Position numbers and translations under genes: made by a program. From positions 13,785,084-13,849,083 of the forward strand of contig NC_062216.1 in the NCBI RefSeq assembly GCF_902686445.1: 64,000 bases of DNA, written 5' to 3'. Numbering within the stretch: position 1 is the stretch's first letter; every line of letters starts with the position of its first letter. This stretch comes from Sciurus carolinensis (taxonomy: Eukaryota > Chordata > Mammalia > Rodentia > Sciuridae). Of this stretch, positions 45,956 through 58,500 are shown one piece after another. Under the pieces are notes generated by a model that worked only from the letters and a program-made list of their open reading frames with translations, searched no databases and was not told the origin of the DNA.

Positions 45956-47554
45956 GCCAATGGAGAACATCGTCAACAGTTGGAGAATCTTATAGAGAAG
46001 GGCATATAAAATTCCCTGCACTATTGTTCCAATTTTGTTGGACCTTTGAAATAATATTTAAAAAAAAAAATGCCCCCCCTAAAGTCAAGATGTCCAGAGA
46101 AGTACATGCTGAAGCAAAAACATCTATCCTGCCGTGCCCTGGAAACCAGGAGAAAAACATGTTTGGGGTGCTGAGTTCCAGATGGTGGACGAGGAGATGT
46201 GCTCCTGCTGCCTCAGTCGGGAAAGAGCCCGGATGGTCAAGGAGTTTGCGCTTTTGCTCGGCTGGGTTTGGCTGGTGGACAGCTCATCAGTCAGGATCCA
46301 GGAGCTCTGGGAAAATCCCAGTGCACGTGTCTGAGCACCGTCTAGGACGCCTTCTGGAAGCCCTGCCCTGAGACAGGTCCACCCTTGAGACACCGTCCAA
46401 TGGAAAAGGAAGTCGGTGGAACAATAAGTTATAATTACAAGGAGACTAGATGGCTGAGAAACTGGGAAAGAGCTGACATCTCTCTGCTTCTGAAAGCAAT
46501 TCAAGGTTAGCTCCGAAGGCTGCATTGCCCCCTGAAATGTCCAATGCTGCTGCCTCCTCTTCCCCCAAAAGTCATCACTAAATGCCAGAGTGTGTCAGAG
46601 CCTTTAGACTGAAGGAGATCCACAATTCAGAGACCAGCGTGTGGGCACATTAGGCACATTAGCCCCCTTCTGCCTCCCGGCCAGGCAACCTGGTCCTCCT
46701 GAGTCCTTCTGCAGTGACCGGTGAAGCCCAGGGCGGGTTTGCAATGTCCGTGTTTACTGTAAGCTGGCAAAGAATTAATTTGAGAAACGTCAAGGCCATG
46801 AACAGATGCTCAGGGAAAGCACGGGGATGCCTGACCACAATTGAAACTGCCTGTATCAAAAGTCAAGGAGTCATTCACATGCCAAGGGCCATTTCCTCCG
46901 CCTCGCCCCCGCCCGCTGCGCTGGAAGTCAATTCTCCACAGCCCTCCGTGAGTCAGGCCTGCGTACTTTGATTACGGCTCAGCTGATGTCATTCAAGAAA
47001 GCAGGGGGGTCACCCCCTGCATCAGAGGAAGAGACATTTGACTGAGACGGATCCACCCTCCAGCCCTCTGGGGAGCCTGACATTTCCAGGACACGGAAAA
47101 CAAACTTCCTCTGGAGAGGGAATAGTCTTTCAGTGTGGGAAAAAAAAATAAAAAGGAGAAGGGGAGAGGGTCAGGCACGCCCACCATCAGGGAAATTTCT
47201 GTTCTTTCAGCAAAGGTGAAGGCATCACAATGTCCCCTGATTCGACTGCTGATTCAAGTCACTGCACGTACACAGTGAGAGACTTCGAGATTTCATGACC
47301 CCACAGAGCCTGCAGTGCAAAGTGACCTTCTAATGTCCTTTCATCTCCACTCTTACCTTTAACGAGGGTCCCCCGGGGGCCACCTTGTGCACTGCAGAGC
47401 CATCCTTTGTGGTGGGAGACCACCACAATAGGGTCACAGACACAAGCTGCTGCTGCCTTCGCCCTGTCCCCTGCTGTCAGAATCAACCATGAGTGCTGGC
47501 ACTGTTTTGCATGAATTGTCTTATTTGAATTTAGACAGTTTTGCCAGGTGGTTA
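45956..47554. other. Unique non-coding DNA with candidate regulatory motifs
   Basis: No repeat is recognised over about 1.6 kb. 46945-47020 holds AP-1-like and CRE-like sites and a perfect 8-bp-arm hairpin. Open frames around 46024-46525 overlap on both strands without a recognisable protein. Confidence 0.4.
47001..47020 (+). repeat. Short perfect inverted repeat
   Basis: Arms GCAGGGGG (47001-47008) and CCCCCTGC (47013-47020) enclose the loop GTCA. Confidence 0.9.
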
Positions 47555-47665
47555 TTATGATAGGGTCCATTTTATAAATGAGAAAACTGAGACACGGAAA
47601 GGCTAAGTAATTAATCCAAGATCACACAGCAAGTGAGTGGAGGAGCCAGGGTTTGAACCCAGACA
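47555..47665 (-). mobile_element. MIR SINE, antisense
   Basis: 'ttataaatgagaaaactgag', 'aagatcacacagcaagtgag', and 'gggtttgaacccagac' show a well-preserved reversed MIR. Confidence 0.85.
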
Positions 47666-48980
47666 GTCTAGACCTGCCTCGTCCGCTGGAACTCTGGGCA
47701 GCGGTCATAATGCTGTGTCGCTGTTGCCCGGTGGGGTAGATGCTAGCCCTGTGTGGTTCCTGAGCACTGTAGAGGCAATTGGTGCAAATGAAAAACTGTT
47801 TTTTAAAGTTGTGGTTAATCTTAACTAACCTAAACCTAAATTGTCACCTGATGCTAGCAGGTGCCCTATTTGACAACACCGTTCTAGACAGACTCAGAAC
47901 CAACGCACTTCACCACATGCTTAATGGCGGAAGACAGAATGTGGGATTGTATTCTTGCCTTTTCTTAATTGATGGGGAGAACGAATTACAAGAATCATCA
48001 AGGTCATCCTCAGGGAAAGAGGGTCATCTTGAGCCTGTGGAGTTGTGGGAGAAGGGCATGGGTAGCAAATTGCCAGAAACAGAACTCAGGCCCGCCAGGA
48101 CTCTCCTCCAGGCACTAAGGCATTATCTCTGGACAGTAGGTCAGCAGGCTCCGAGAGTCTGGGCACCGTCTAAGACAGCAGGCACTCGGAGGTCACAAGA
48201 GAAAGGCCCTCAGCTGCCAGCTCTGTGGCAGTTCACACTCCAGAAGGCAAATACTTCCAAGCCTGGCTTCACCAAGCCACCATGCAACAGTGGACACACA
48301 CGAGATGGACATCAAGGGACAAGAGGACAGTGGTATGCCCACTGTGACAAGGTCACAGAGGAAGAGGGACTTGAGCTGGACTGCCAAGAGTGGGTGCCCT
48401 CAGAAGGTCTGAGGAGAGGAAATGAGCACGGGGGTCCCCAAGGGCCACCAGAAGCCATATTGCAGAGAGCAGCAGTGTGGGCTCAACTGGGGTGACAGTC
48501 AAGGTCAGCTCCACTGCGGGAGCTCCGTTAATGATAGACCAGAAGGGAAACTGAGATTACCCAAGGTGGCAGTTCCAAAGCTGAGGAGTTTATCTAAACA
48601 CAGATATTTCATAGACCACCCCTGAGGGATTCCATAACACTAGGGTGTGGACCAGGAAGGCGGTTTTGTTTCGTTTTGTTTTATTAACCAGCAAATGAGG
48701 TGAATTTGATGCTGCTGAAGATCCCATAGGTGCCTGAGAACTAGATTTTCAGCCATTCCCAGCTCCAAGAAAGCATCTACTCAACTGCCAGAGCTGAAGG
48801 AGAATTATCCCATTTCAAAGTCGTCCAGGAAGAATGACCCGGATTCCCCTGGGAGGATACTCTAAGTGGCGATAAAATTCACTCAGTGATGAATCCTTGA
48901 GGGTCCAAATGCCTGTGAAAAACCAGAGCAACTTCAAGTGGAATTAGAGATTATTTCTTTACAGAAAATTCAATAATTTC
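47666..48980. other. Non-coding DNA holding a spurious 238-residue open frame
   Basis: The longest frame of the window (47779-48495) lies here. Its first third appears to come from a degraded mammal-wide repeat around 47730-47890 ('ccctgtgtggttcctgagca' and, later, 'ccctatttgacaacaccg'). The remainder has no recognisable domain. No splice or promoter context supports a gene. Confidence 0.45.
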
Positions 48981-49075
48981 TCTAGTTCCTTCATTTTACA
49001 GTTGCATAAGCTGAGGTTTGGAAAGGAGAAGTGACATATCCATCTGCCATAAATGGCAGATGCAGGCAGGTGCCA
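48981..49075 (-). mobile_element. MIR SINE fragment, antisense
   Basis: 'cattttacagttgcataagc' with 'tgaggtttggaaaggagaag' is the reversed MIR core. Confidence 0.55.
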
Positions 49076-49111
49076 GGGTCCCTGCCCAGGGACCCTTTGA
49101 CTCTACAGCTC

Positions 49112-49478
49112 TAGTTTAAATATGGGTATATCTCCCAAAAGTCCAGATGTTGAAAGCTTGGTCACCAGAGTCACCCTACAGGAAGGTACTGTGGACCTTT
49201 AGGAGGTGTGTCCTTATGGGAGGGGCTTAGATCATTGGGAGAGTGCCCTTGAAAGGGATTGAGGAACCCCACCCATCCTCTCTCTGCTCCCTGACTTGAG
49301 ACATTACCATTTGCTTCTCCACATACTCCCACCATCAGGGACCACCTTTACCAGAACTGAGTTAATGCAGGCTCCATACCTTTCAACCTCCAAAAGAGTG
49401 AGCTAAATAAACCTTTTCTCTCTGTAAGTTAACTGCCTCAGGTATTTTGTTGTAGTAACAAGAAGCTGACTAATACAT
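49112..49478 (+). mobile_element. MaLR-type solitary LTR, sense
   Basis: It runs from 'aatatgggtatatctcccaa' through 'gggaggggcttagatcattg' and 'gtgagctaaataaacctttt' to 'aagctgactaatacat'. This is the complete MaLR LTR order with a poly(A) signal (AATAAA) before the end. Confidence 0.8.
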
Positions 49479-51735
49479 GGGCCCTGTTGCCTCTCACTAG
49501 CCCCACCCTGAACACAGCAGATCTCTCCCTCGGCATTAACTCCAGAGTTCTGCCACCGCTACCCCGCACAACAAAACACAGGCCCTTCTGATGAACTCTT
49601 TAGAGACCCCATTTTATTTGACACCAGATCTGTATTAAAAAAGCAACACTTACCTTTTGAGGGCCATGTTCTTTGTTGTACTATCTCAATATTTTCCAAA
49701 GGCTCACAGAAAACCAAGGAAGATAAAACTCTGCCAATAAGATAAATGTTAGCACTGATACAGGGGGGATGAAATCCCTCAGTGTCTGCTGCCCGTGGGG
49801 GAAGAGGCTGGCGGTGAGTCATGTTTTTACTCTTTTCCTTCTGGCAAATCCAGGTGCTTTTGTTGTTCTGCCGCCTGGCCAAGTACACACACTTCCCTTT
49901 CTTTTTTTTAAACAATACCTACTCCTGACAGCACCTTTCACCCACCCAGCTCTGGCCATCCCTGTGGACACTCAGAGCCTGATGTGCTAAGGCAACGTTC
50001 CTTTCTCGAGCTGCACCCTCTTGTGCATGGTCAGCATGCTGGGCACTTCAGAGGTCGGGCACCTTGGAAGGACAGAAAAGACAGACCCCCGGCAGCTGCC
50101 TGTGCGGTAATGACCCTTTCCACATCCTGGGCAATTCCCCTTGAAGTGCCTCCAATCCCCACGTGCACAGCCCCTGTAGCCACTTTATAGGGCACAGACA
50201 ACCACAGAGGCTTGGAAATGCAAAGGGCGTTCATTGACACAGTCTTTATAAGCAGGGGAAACGGGTTCGGAGATTGTAAGTGCTCTGTTTTAAAGATCAC
50301 TCCTCCCCATTTAGTGGCAGATAAGAAATCAACCACCGGTCTCCTGGGGTTCCTCAAAGAGCTACTCGTTCCCTATTATCACTTGGGGACATTGCATTAA
50401 GCTTTGTCCTGATTTTGCAGTCGACTTCCTATGTTCCTGGGGCTTCTTTATCTGGAAATCAGGATGAAATTGGTCCACACACCTCACAGAGGTGCTGGAA
50501 AATGAAATGACCCGGTGGAAATGGAAATGGCCTGAGGAGTGTTAAGCACTGATTTTTACATATAAAATTAAAGCCCTTGTCCCATCCCAGACTAACCTTC
50601 TAACAGCCTGCAAAACAAAGGCTGTGGATTTTTTTGTTTTGTTTTGTTTTACTTTTCTAATTAGACAACAAGAAAAGCTCCCAGGAAGACGTTGGCAGAA
50701 AGACTTGTGCCAAGTTCATGTCATAGGGTGTTTCTGTCCGATGGGAACGCCCAGGTTATGAATCCGTTTGACAAACTGTTTCACACGACAGAGGATACTG
50801 CTGGGGAGCACAGGGAGGAATTATCCCATGTGGATTGTTGGTGACAACTGGGTCTTTCCTGTTTAAAAAAAAAAAAAAATCACTTTACATCCAAGAGGAA
50901 CAGAAAGCTCATTCCTTATTCTCAAGCCATCTTTTAGGCTGTGACTGAACTTAATGAAAACACAGGAAAGATGCCCCTCATGGTCTCCACTCCAGGAATT
51001 TACATCCAGGACATTTCTCAAGATGTTTCACTTTTATCCTTCCTTTTCAGTATGTAGAAAATGACTAATGTTGAAAGTAAGTATTTCTAATGGGAAAGAG
51101 GAGCATGTGGGGCCAGGGACAGAGCCAGGGGACAGGCAGGTGCTGTTGCAAAGGACACGCAAGATATCCCAAACTGGCAGTGACCACCCTCCCGGATCAA
51201 TGCCAGGCTCACAGGCCTAGAGTACTTGATGTTTTTTAATAAATAAATATTTCTCTAGGCATTTAGCAGAGCCAGGGTATGTGACCCATTTATTTGGAAC
51301 TGGAGTTTATGTAGTGTTTTATTAGTTTTCCCTTGTAAGATATTTTGTCTTTCCCAAGGAAGAGTACTGATTAATTTCAACCATAGCCCTTAGGTATGTT
51401 GAAATCTCCCATTCATATTGGCTATCTCATCACTTAGGTTCAAACACCAGTCTTCTTCTAAGAGTAAATGTTTGTGAGCACTAAACTTGAGTTGGTTCCT
51501 CTGCACAGCACCCTTCAATACCATCCCAGGAACTCCAGGAGCTGGGGTGGAGATGTTGGAACTTCAGACTCCAAGCATGGCGCCTAGACTGCCCAGACTG
51601 GCTGTTTTCCATGCCTGTCAATTGGAATCCATCTTACTTGGTATGCTAGTAGCTCCTGGGTTACTTTCTTACAATATGTGACCGACACCTTAAGGATTCA
51701 GGTCAATTTATTCTATAATACCTGAAAAGTGTATG
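49479..51735. other. Unique non-coding DNA
   Basis: Overlapping short frames lie on both strands (49559-50357). There is a TTTTG-rich stretch at 50632-50652 and an A run at 50865-50879. No gene is recognised. Confidence 0.4.
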
Positions 51736-51739
51736 TTCT

Positions 51740-51930
51740 GTAAATAATAAGAGCCAACATATTCCCAATGTTCATTCTGTGCTAGGCACTGTGGTCATGC
51801 CTTTCCATATTCAGCCCATCTGATCCTCCCAACATCAATGGCCAGGTCATTACAGAGGAAGAGCTGAAGCACAAGAGGTTAATTGCTCACCTGAGATGTG
51901 AGATCCCATCTTTGCAGCCAGACACCCACA
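51740..51930 (-). mobile_element. MIR SINE, antisense
   Basis: 'tcattctgtgctaggcactg', 'catctgatcctcccaacatc', and 'gttaattgctcacctgag' give the reversed MIR. Confidence 0.7.
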
Positions 51931-53654
51931 CTCACAGAAAGCAAATTGTCCCCAAACAAACTACCTTGTTTCACAGTCAATAAAGGACATCGTCCTTTGG
52001 ATGAGATATAATCCTACCTTCAAAGAGTCAGTTTTCTAATATGGTTTTGCAAAGCTGGCCTGTGTATAGACCAGGGTGAGCTAAAAACAATAACAAAAAT
52101 GCCTTCAAAGTCTCAGTGGCTTAACAAACCAAACGTTTACTTTTTGTTTCCTTCTTTATTTCTGCTGGGAGTCCATTGGCCAGATCTAGTCATATGACCC
52201 AGACCTGAATTCCAAGAAGGATTGGGGAGCACTTGGAATATTTGGGGAACAGTCACTACAACTACCACCAGGAATATTTTTGTTCATCTCCAGAGATTGC
52301 TCTGAAGAATGAGGTTCCAGTCTGAAATCTATGGATCCACATGTGTCTTGGGCTAACAATTCCTTTACGAAGCTGTGGTTTCCTTACTTCTCAAATGATG
52401 TGACTAGCTCCTGCCCTTCGAGGTCCACTACAGCATGTCCCTTTCAAAGGCCACACTGGCACACTGGGGAGGATGTGGCAACACGGCTTGGTTCAGGGGA
52501 GGCTGTTCATGGCACAAGTCAAGTTCACCGTTTTGCTTGGATGGTGAGCTTGAAGGGGCAGTTTGCCAACCTAACGGAATGGGGTCAGCAGTTCGTGGCG
52601 ACTCCCAGGCCTTTGGAGATGTTGGGAGCTTTTTTGTTGGTTTTTACACCTAATAAAAAGCAATTTCCTCTTTTCAAAAAGCACATTTTTTTTTTTTTTT
52701 CTGTTTTGGAAGATTAGCAAATTGGGGAGGTTGGTTAGTTTTCGTTTTTGAAACGAAAAGGACATTTCCTTTTAGCCTGAAGATGTGGGTAACACAAAGG
52801 ACAGGTAGACTCATCAGGTGGTCAGTGTACAAGGTGGGGACAAAGAGTAAACCCTTCCTGGATGGACCTCGCCCCAGGAGGAAAGTCATTCTTGGATAAA
52901 AATTCCTGCCAACTGATCCATGATGACTGAGTGTTAACAGTTCCCAAATGGATTTCATAACCCTTTGAACACATGAAGGGAAGAGGATTCCATAGAGTAG
53001 ATTTGGGCCCAATATAGCTCTAAAAAATAAAAATCAAAGTGCCCACTGAGACGCAGTCCTGAACCAACGCAGGAGATGGCTCCTTTCTGACCCTGTATGG
53101 GAACAGAGCAACTTTAGTTTTCCTGGAATGACATCAAGGGCAGGTACGGGGACTGTGTGGGGACCAGCCCTCCTTCTCAAAAGCTGGCCCTGGCCATCTC
53201 TAGCTTGGCAAATGAACAGCTCCTACGCCACACTGTGTCCGTGCCATGTGCTCCTCACTGCTCCAACACGCTGACCTCTGAAGAAACATTTACGCACCAG
53301 TGGGACCAGCCTGCAAGGACAAAACTGGAACCTGTTCCACCCCCGGGCCAGGTATGTCTAGAGCCAGGCCACTTAATCCACTTCCTTCTCTGTTGCACCA
53401 AGTCACTGCCATCCAGCAAAGCATTCCTGGGGGTGAGTGACAGCCAGGTTGACCCAGTTGTACCCTAGAGGCTCTGAAGATATTCCAGAATTTTCACAAT
53501 GGTGGTATCTGAGGCGTCAATATTCTTCTTTCTCCAAAAAAAGAAAAAAATCCCTTCAGGTTGCAGTAAGTGTCAGGGAGAACCCTATGGTGCACCACTC
53601 TTGATGATTTGAAAGGGTTTTCTCAAACATCCAGCATCTTATTTGATTTTCACA
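51931..53654. other. Mostly unassigned DNA
   Basis: 52070-52280 has 'gtctcagtggcttaacaaac' and resembles a degraded mammal-wide repeat (…agtggcttaaaacaac…). A 15-base T run lies at 52686-52700. No exon is supported. Confidence 0.4.
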
Positions 53655-53815
53655 AAAAATCCTAGAGAGACAAAGATTATTATTTTCATTTTAAGATGAG
53701 GAAACTGCAGTTCCTATAGCTTTGAGTGGCTCATTGGGCTTGCCCAATGCTCACAGGTACTGCATACTGAATATGCAGCTAGAACTTGAACTTGAATGTT
53801 CTAGTTCCATATCTA
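53655..53815 (-). mobile_element. MIR SINE, antisense
   Basis: 'cattttaagatgaggaaact', 'gcccaatgctcacaggtact', and 'agctagaacttgaacttg' give the reversed MIR. Confidence 0.65.
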
Positions 53816-53847
53816 AGATCCTCTACCACTTGCTTGGCATTCACATA

Positions 53848-54268
53848 TTAATTACTCCATTTTTTGTTGCCATAACAAAATACCTGAGGATAAGTACTTA
53901 ATTTTTAAAGAAGTTTTATTTAGGTCACAGTTCTGGAAGTCCAAGTAATAGCATTGGCTTCTGGTGAGGGTCTCACAGCAGATAGCGTCACATGGCAGAG
54001 GAACATATAAGAAAGAGGTCACATGGTCAGAAAGAAACAAGAGAGCAGGGAGGGGTCAGGCTCACTCTTCCTCAAGGACCTGCTTTCACAGGTTCCTGTG
54101 GAACCTCCTCCAACACCAGCATTAGTCTCTTCATGAGGACAGTCACCCGGTCACCTCCCAGTGGACACCCCCTCTTCCAAGTCTACCACCTCTCAATACT
54201 GTTATACTGAGGACCAAGCTTCCAGCACATGAACCTTGGGGGACACACTCAAACCTCACCAAATCATA
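53848..54268 (-). mobile_element. MaLR-type LTR, antisense
   Basis: It begins 'ttgttgccataacaaaatac', continues 'aagttttatttaggtcacag' and 'gtcacctcccagtggacacc', and ends 'cacactcaaacctcaccaaa'. This is the reverse of a MaLR LTR. The open frames at its left side derive from it. Confidence 0.7.
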
Positions 54269-55410
54269 GCACATGCATTTTTGGCTGGTTGTCACTGAAC
54301 TTGACTTTCCCCTGCTGAGTGTTTAGAACCCTGAGATTTAAGTTTGCCGACAAGTTCCATAAATGGAGACCAGAATGTCTCATGTTGGAGATAGAACCGC
54401 CAGGAAACGGTTAGGAAAGCAAAGGAAGCTGAAATCCGAACCACTCCCACCTGGGGTCATATATAGCCCCCTGGCTGCTCAGTCACAGGATCTGAGTGGG
54501 AGGCCCACGATTAGCCGGCCCTCCTCCTGAATGTTCCCGTAGCTGAGGACCATCTGGCTGGAGATACCTGGGCTCTGAGTCAGTGATCAGATGTCCCAGG
54601 TCCCTCCTGGTCAATGGTCTCTCTTTCCAGGTCCCCCAGGAGCATCAGATCCCAGGATTACATGGTGACAAATGCCCATGAAGCCCCCACAGGCCCCGAA
54701 GCTCAGAGATCTGTGAGATGCCCCAGGAGCACTCACCACACAAAGGCCCGTTAACCTCAGGAGGAAGTAGACACAGAGCTCAGACGGAGCACGCAGGCCT
54801 TCACTGCGCTGCATTCTCATGGAAGGAAAGACCCACCTGAGGGGAAACAGTCAACTCCGCTGACCCAGCACTCCTGCTGTGGACCCTGGTTGTCTGGGAA
54901 ACACACAGTGAGTCAAAACAAGCTTCCAGGGAAGGTCAAGAGGATGCACACAGACACCACCTCACCTGACCCACCACCCCTGGGCAGGGCAGAAACACTT
55001 ATCCCCATTTGAGGAATAATCATCTCCAAGGAAGTAAGTTCCAGAAGGACAGATTTGCCCTGGGGCCCCAGCTGCCTTGCAGTAAAGCTAAAGTAAGAAC
55101 TCAGATCTCTGAATTTTCCCTGATTTTTCTCATTCATGCCCTAGAAGACTTCTTCATGTGCACAAATACCTCCCAAGAGGACGGGGGACAGTTCCCCAGC
55201 AGACCTGGAGTCCCCTGCTTCTCACTCGGTTGTGGATCTAGAATCTACTTCTACTACTGTCCTGGAATGCTCTTTTTTCCTTTGCATCCCTGTTCCCCTC
55301 CCCCATTCCGATGCAACCTGAAAAGGTTTGAAATTCAGGAAGTCTGTTACCAAGATAAAAATAGGAGCTAGCAACCAAGGGATAAATCTAATACGGAACC
55401 ATGATTTCCT
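54269..55410. other. Unique non-coding DNA
   Basis: No repeat or gene is recognised. It has a moderate GC level and short frames on both strands. Confidence 0.4.
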
Positions 55411-55414
55411 TTTT

Positions 55415-55510
55415 TTCCCCCTTGTTCTACCATTTAGAACATATCATTTAGCCTCTCTGCTATCTACTTTCAGCTATAAAATGGGGGAAACATCACCAAG
55501 AGCAAAATAT
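55415..55510 (+). mobile_element. MIR SINE fragment, sense
   Basis: 'tcatttagcctctctgctat' and 'cagctataaaatgggggaaa' match the MIR core. Confidence 0.55.
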
Positions 55511-58500
55511 GAATGCAAACTACTCAGTCTTCTCCAGTATAGCCGCACAACTGGTAAAATACCTCAATGCTTCCCTAATAAAAAGAGAGAGAGGGTCTGA
55601 TGACAAGCTACTTCCCTGGCTCCCCTCCCTCCGGCATTCTCCTGGAGTCACCCACTGGTCCCTCATTCAGCAAATAAAGACTAGAACCTGGACCTGCCTC
55701 AGGAATCTGCTCTCACACAAGGTCACATCCTTTCTGATTGGTCAAAGTCTGCATGGGGGCAAGGACTACAAAAAATCAACAGCAGTATTGTCATTATCAT
55801 GGTCTTTATTGGGGGGAAAAAAATAATAATAAAGGAAAAAATAATCAATCTACCAGGAAGCAGCAGCTCTGAACCAAATCCGGGTCCTCGAGCTCAGCAA
55901 GTCAGTTGCTAAATGGTTAACTGTGCTGAGGTCCTGGGTCCTCATATCATTTCCAGGAAACTGCAAAAGCCTTCTTTAAATATGTCACTTTCTCTTCAGA
56001 AATGTGACTTCTCCCCCTTTCCTGTTTTGTTTTGTCTTCAGCTTCTCTGCCTGCCTTTCAGAGGCCTTCAGCCTATTCCCTGGGTCCCAGACTGAGCCCA
56101 GGCTGTTGGCAGACTGATTCCCACCCTCCGCTCCAGCCCTGGGCCTTGCTGGGGTCCTTCTAGCATCTGCAGTGTCCTCCCTTTGCTCCTCTGTACCCCA
56201 GAGTTCTTCAAAGGGCAGTTCAGGTCCATCTTTTCAAAGCTGTGGCCAGCACGTCATGCCGGAGGCTTGTCTCTCTCCATTCCAACCACATCTACGTTTT
56301 AGATAGTCAATCTTTCACTGCTTTTTTATTTTTCTCTTATTTCACACATGTTCATATTTTTCCTCAGTTACACCAAAAGGTCAAGAGCCCATCCTTAAGC
56401 TTGTTCCAGACCCCAGAGCACCGTACAAAGCCAGAACAGGGAAGGGCCTGGTGGCTGCTTCTGGAGCCAGTCAAGGCCCCCATTTAGATTTGTCAGTCTC
56501 AGAGGTCCTAAGATGTAGCCACAGGCCTGTTTGAGAAGTGCAATTACACTTCCCACCCTGAGAGCACACTGGTGCATGTAACCAAAGTCACCGATATCCC
56601 ACAACTGCCAGAAGATCCTAAAACCTGTTTTAAAAGTGGACACTGACTAGAGGTAACAGAAGCCACCAGCTCCCTTGAGGATTTTGCCTAAAGAATAAAT
56701 ATGTGCACCTTTGGCAGTGAAACTGACCTGGGGGAGAGTAGCTAAGCCCTGTTTTTCTGCTCCTGACAAAAGAGCTCATGCCCCATTCCCAACTTCCCCC
56801 GGGAGGGAAGGAGGAAGCAAGCACCCACAGTCTTACTTTTGGAAACTCTTTTGTTTACTCTCTGCAAGCCTGATCACATCTAAGAGGATGAAAATGTTGA
56901 CTGCCCTTATAAAGTGTGATTGTGTCCAAACGTCAAACAATAAGGGTCACCCCTAAGGACCTATTGTGGCTAAAATCATACAATGGAAGGCGGGGTGAAG
57001 GACAGCTGGAGTCAATGCAGTCTCCTTCCAAGGAACCCCTTGGAAATGATGGACACCACTGGGGGAGGACCCTCCTGCTCTGCACTGCCCAGCAGCCTGC
57101 CCACAGAGAGATTCCTGCCACCAGGGCCTCTGACTTTACAGTTCCCAAGAGCCAGGTTCTTGGGCCACTGTTGCTTGAGAAATTCTATAATGGAAGAAGG
57201 AAAAATAAAGATATGGAGGCCTAGAGTTCCCACGAGCAGGACGAATTGGGAGAATCTAAAATCATCACCTGCAGAGAGGTATTAACAAGGTAATCCACAC
57301 ACACACATACGCACAAGCCTGGCTTCCAGTCTGAATGTACCTGCGTGGCCCTTCCAGAGTTTACAGATAGACTCTGTTCTGACTGGCCAGGGCCTGTGTC
57401 ATGCCACTTAAATATCGTGAACCTCACCATGGCAAGGACACATTAGAAGCAGCTAAATGTCAGCCACAGTCGATCCTAAAGATCTTTAAGGGTCCATAAT
57501 TGTAAAAAGGACAGGTACACAAATTTACAGAGTAAATGAGGTTATAAAAGATTAAACTGTTAGAAGAAAAAAAAAGCTACTTAAATGTTTGAAGGAGTTT
57601 TTGCTTCTCTTTACCCTCGCTTCAATCAACATATGTGGGGACTAAGGAAAGCAGACTGTGTGACTCGTTTCTGTCTGATGTGTGGGGGTGACTGTCGACT
57701 GCTCCCCTTGGGTCTCCGTGGTTGAAATGAATTATTGTCCTGTTCACGAAGAATCAAAAAGGGCCTGTGGCTTGCCCTCCACCTGGGCCCTCCTCCGTGT
57801 GAGGCAGCCGTCCTGGCCCCTGTCCTCCTCGTCATCTGGCTTGACTTACTTCCGCCCTCCCTGCTCTTCTGCCCCTACCTTGATCTGACCCCCTCCTTGA
57901 ATCATCACGGGTCTGCTTATCTAAACATTATTGGGCTTTGGAGAAATTACACTACAGAAGCCAAATAGATAAATAAACTCTGATCTTAGGCCTCGGCTAG
58001 ATCAAGCTTTATTAGTCCCAGGGGGATGTTTATGTTGGAGAAGTGCAACTTCAGATCTGGATTCGCTATTTGGGGAGGCTGCCAGATCACTCCATGGGGA
58101 TGTCTTCTGGGGGAAAGGGCAGATGGGGACAGTACTTATCCTGATGTTCGGCTTTAAGAAACCCCGAAAATAGCATCACTCTCACTGACCTGAGGTCTGG
58201 GCCAAACAAGAAATGAGACAAAAGTCCCTCCTGAATGGGAGAGATCAACGTAACAGTAGAGATTATGTTCTGTCTACAGAACAGATGGGCTTCCTCTACC
58301 TGGTCCCACACTTTTCCTGCCTGACAAAAATTCTCCCCATTTTAGACCCCAAAGCCCCACATCCCAGAAAATCCCTCAGTCCTGGGCAAACCTAGATGAT
58401 GGTAATCCCCAGCTTCAAGGGGCAGAAGAACAAAGTTCACTTCCTGCGGGCAACCCCCTCTCAAGAGAAAGGAGTAAGGGAATCCTCAGCTCTGTCTCCA

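Noticed and set aside
46024..46525. Overlapping 115- and 133-residue frames as an antisense gene pair
   Set aside because: They overlap on opposite strands in GC-richer unique DNA, resemble no protein I know and have no consistent splice signals.
47779..48495. 238-residue open frame, the longest in the window
   Set aside because: Its N-terminal third overlaps a degraded interspersed repeat, no domain or family resemblance is visible, and there is no splice, promoter or poly(A) context. A frame of this length is plausible by chance in a GC-richer 64 kb window.
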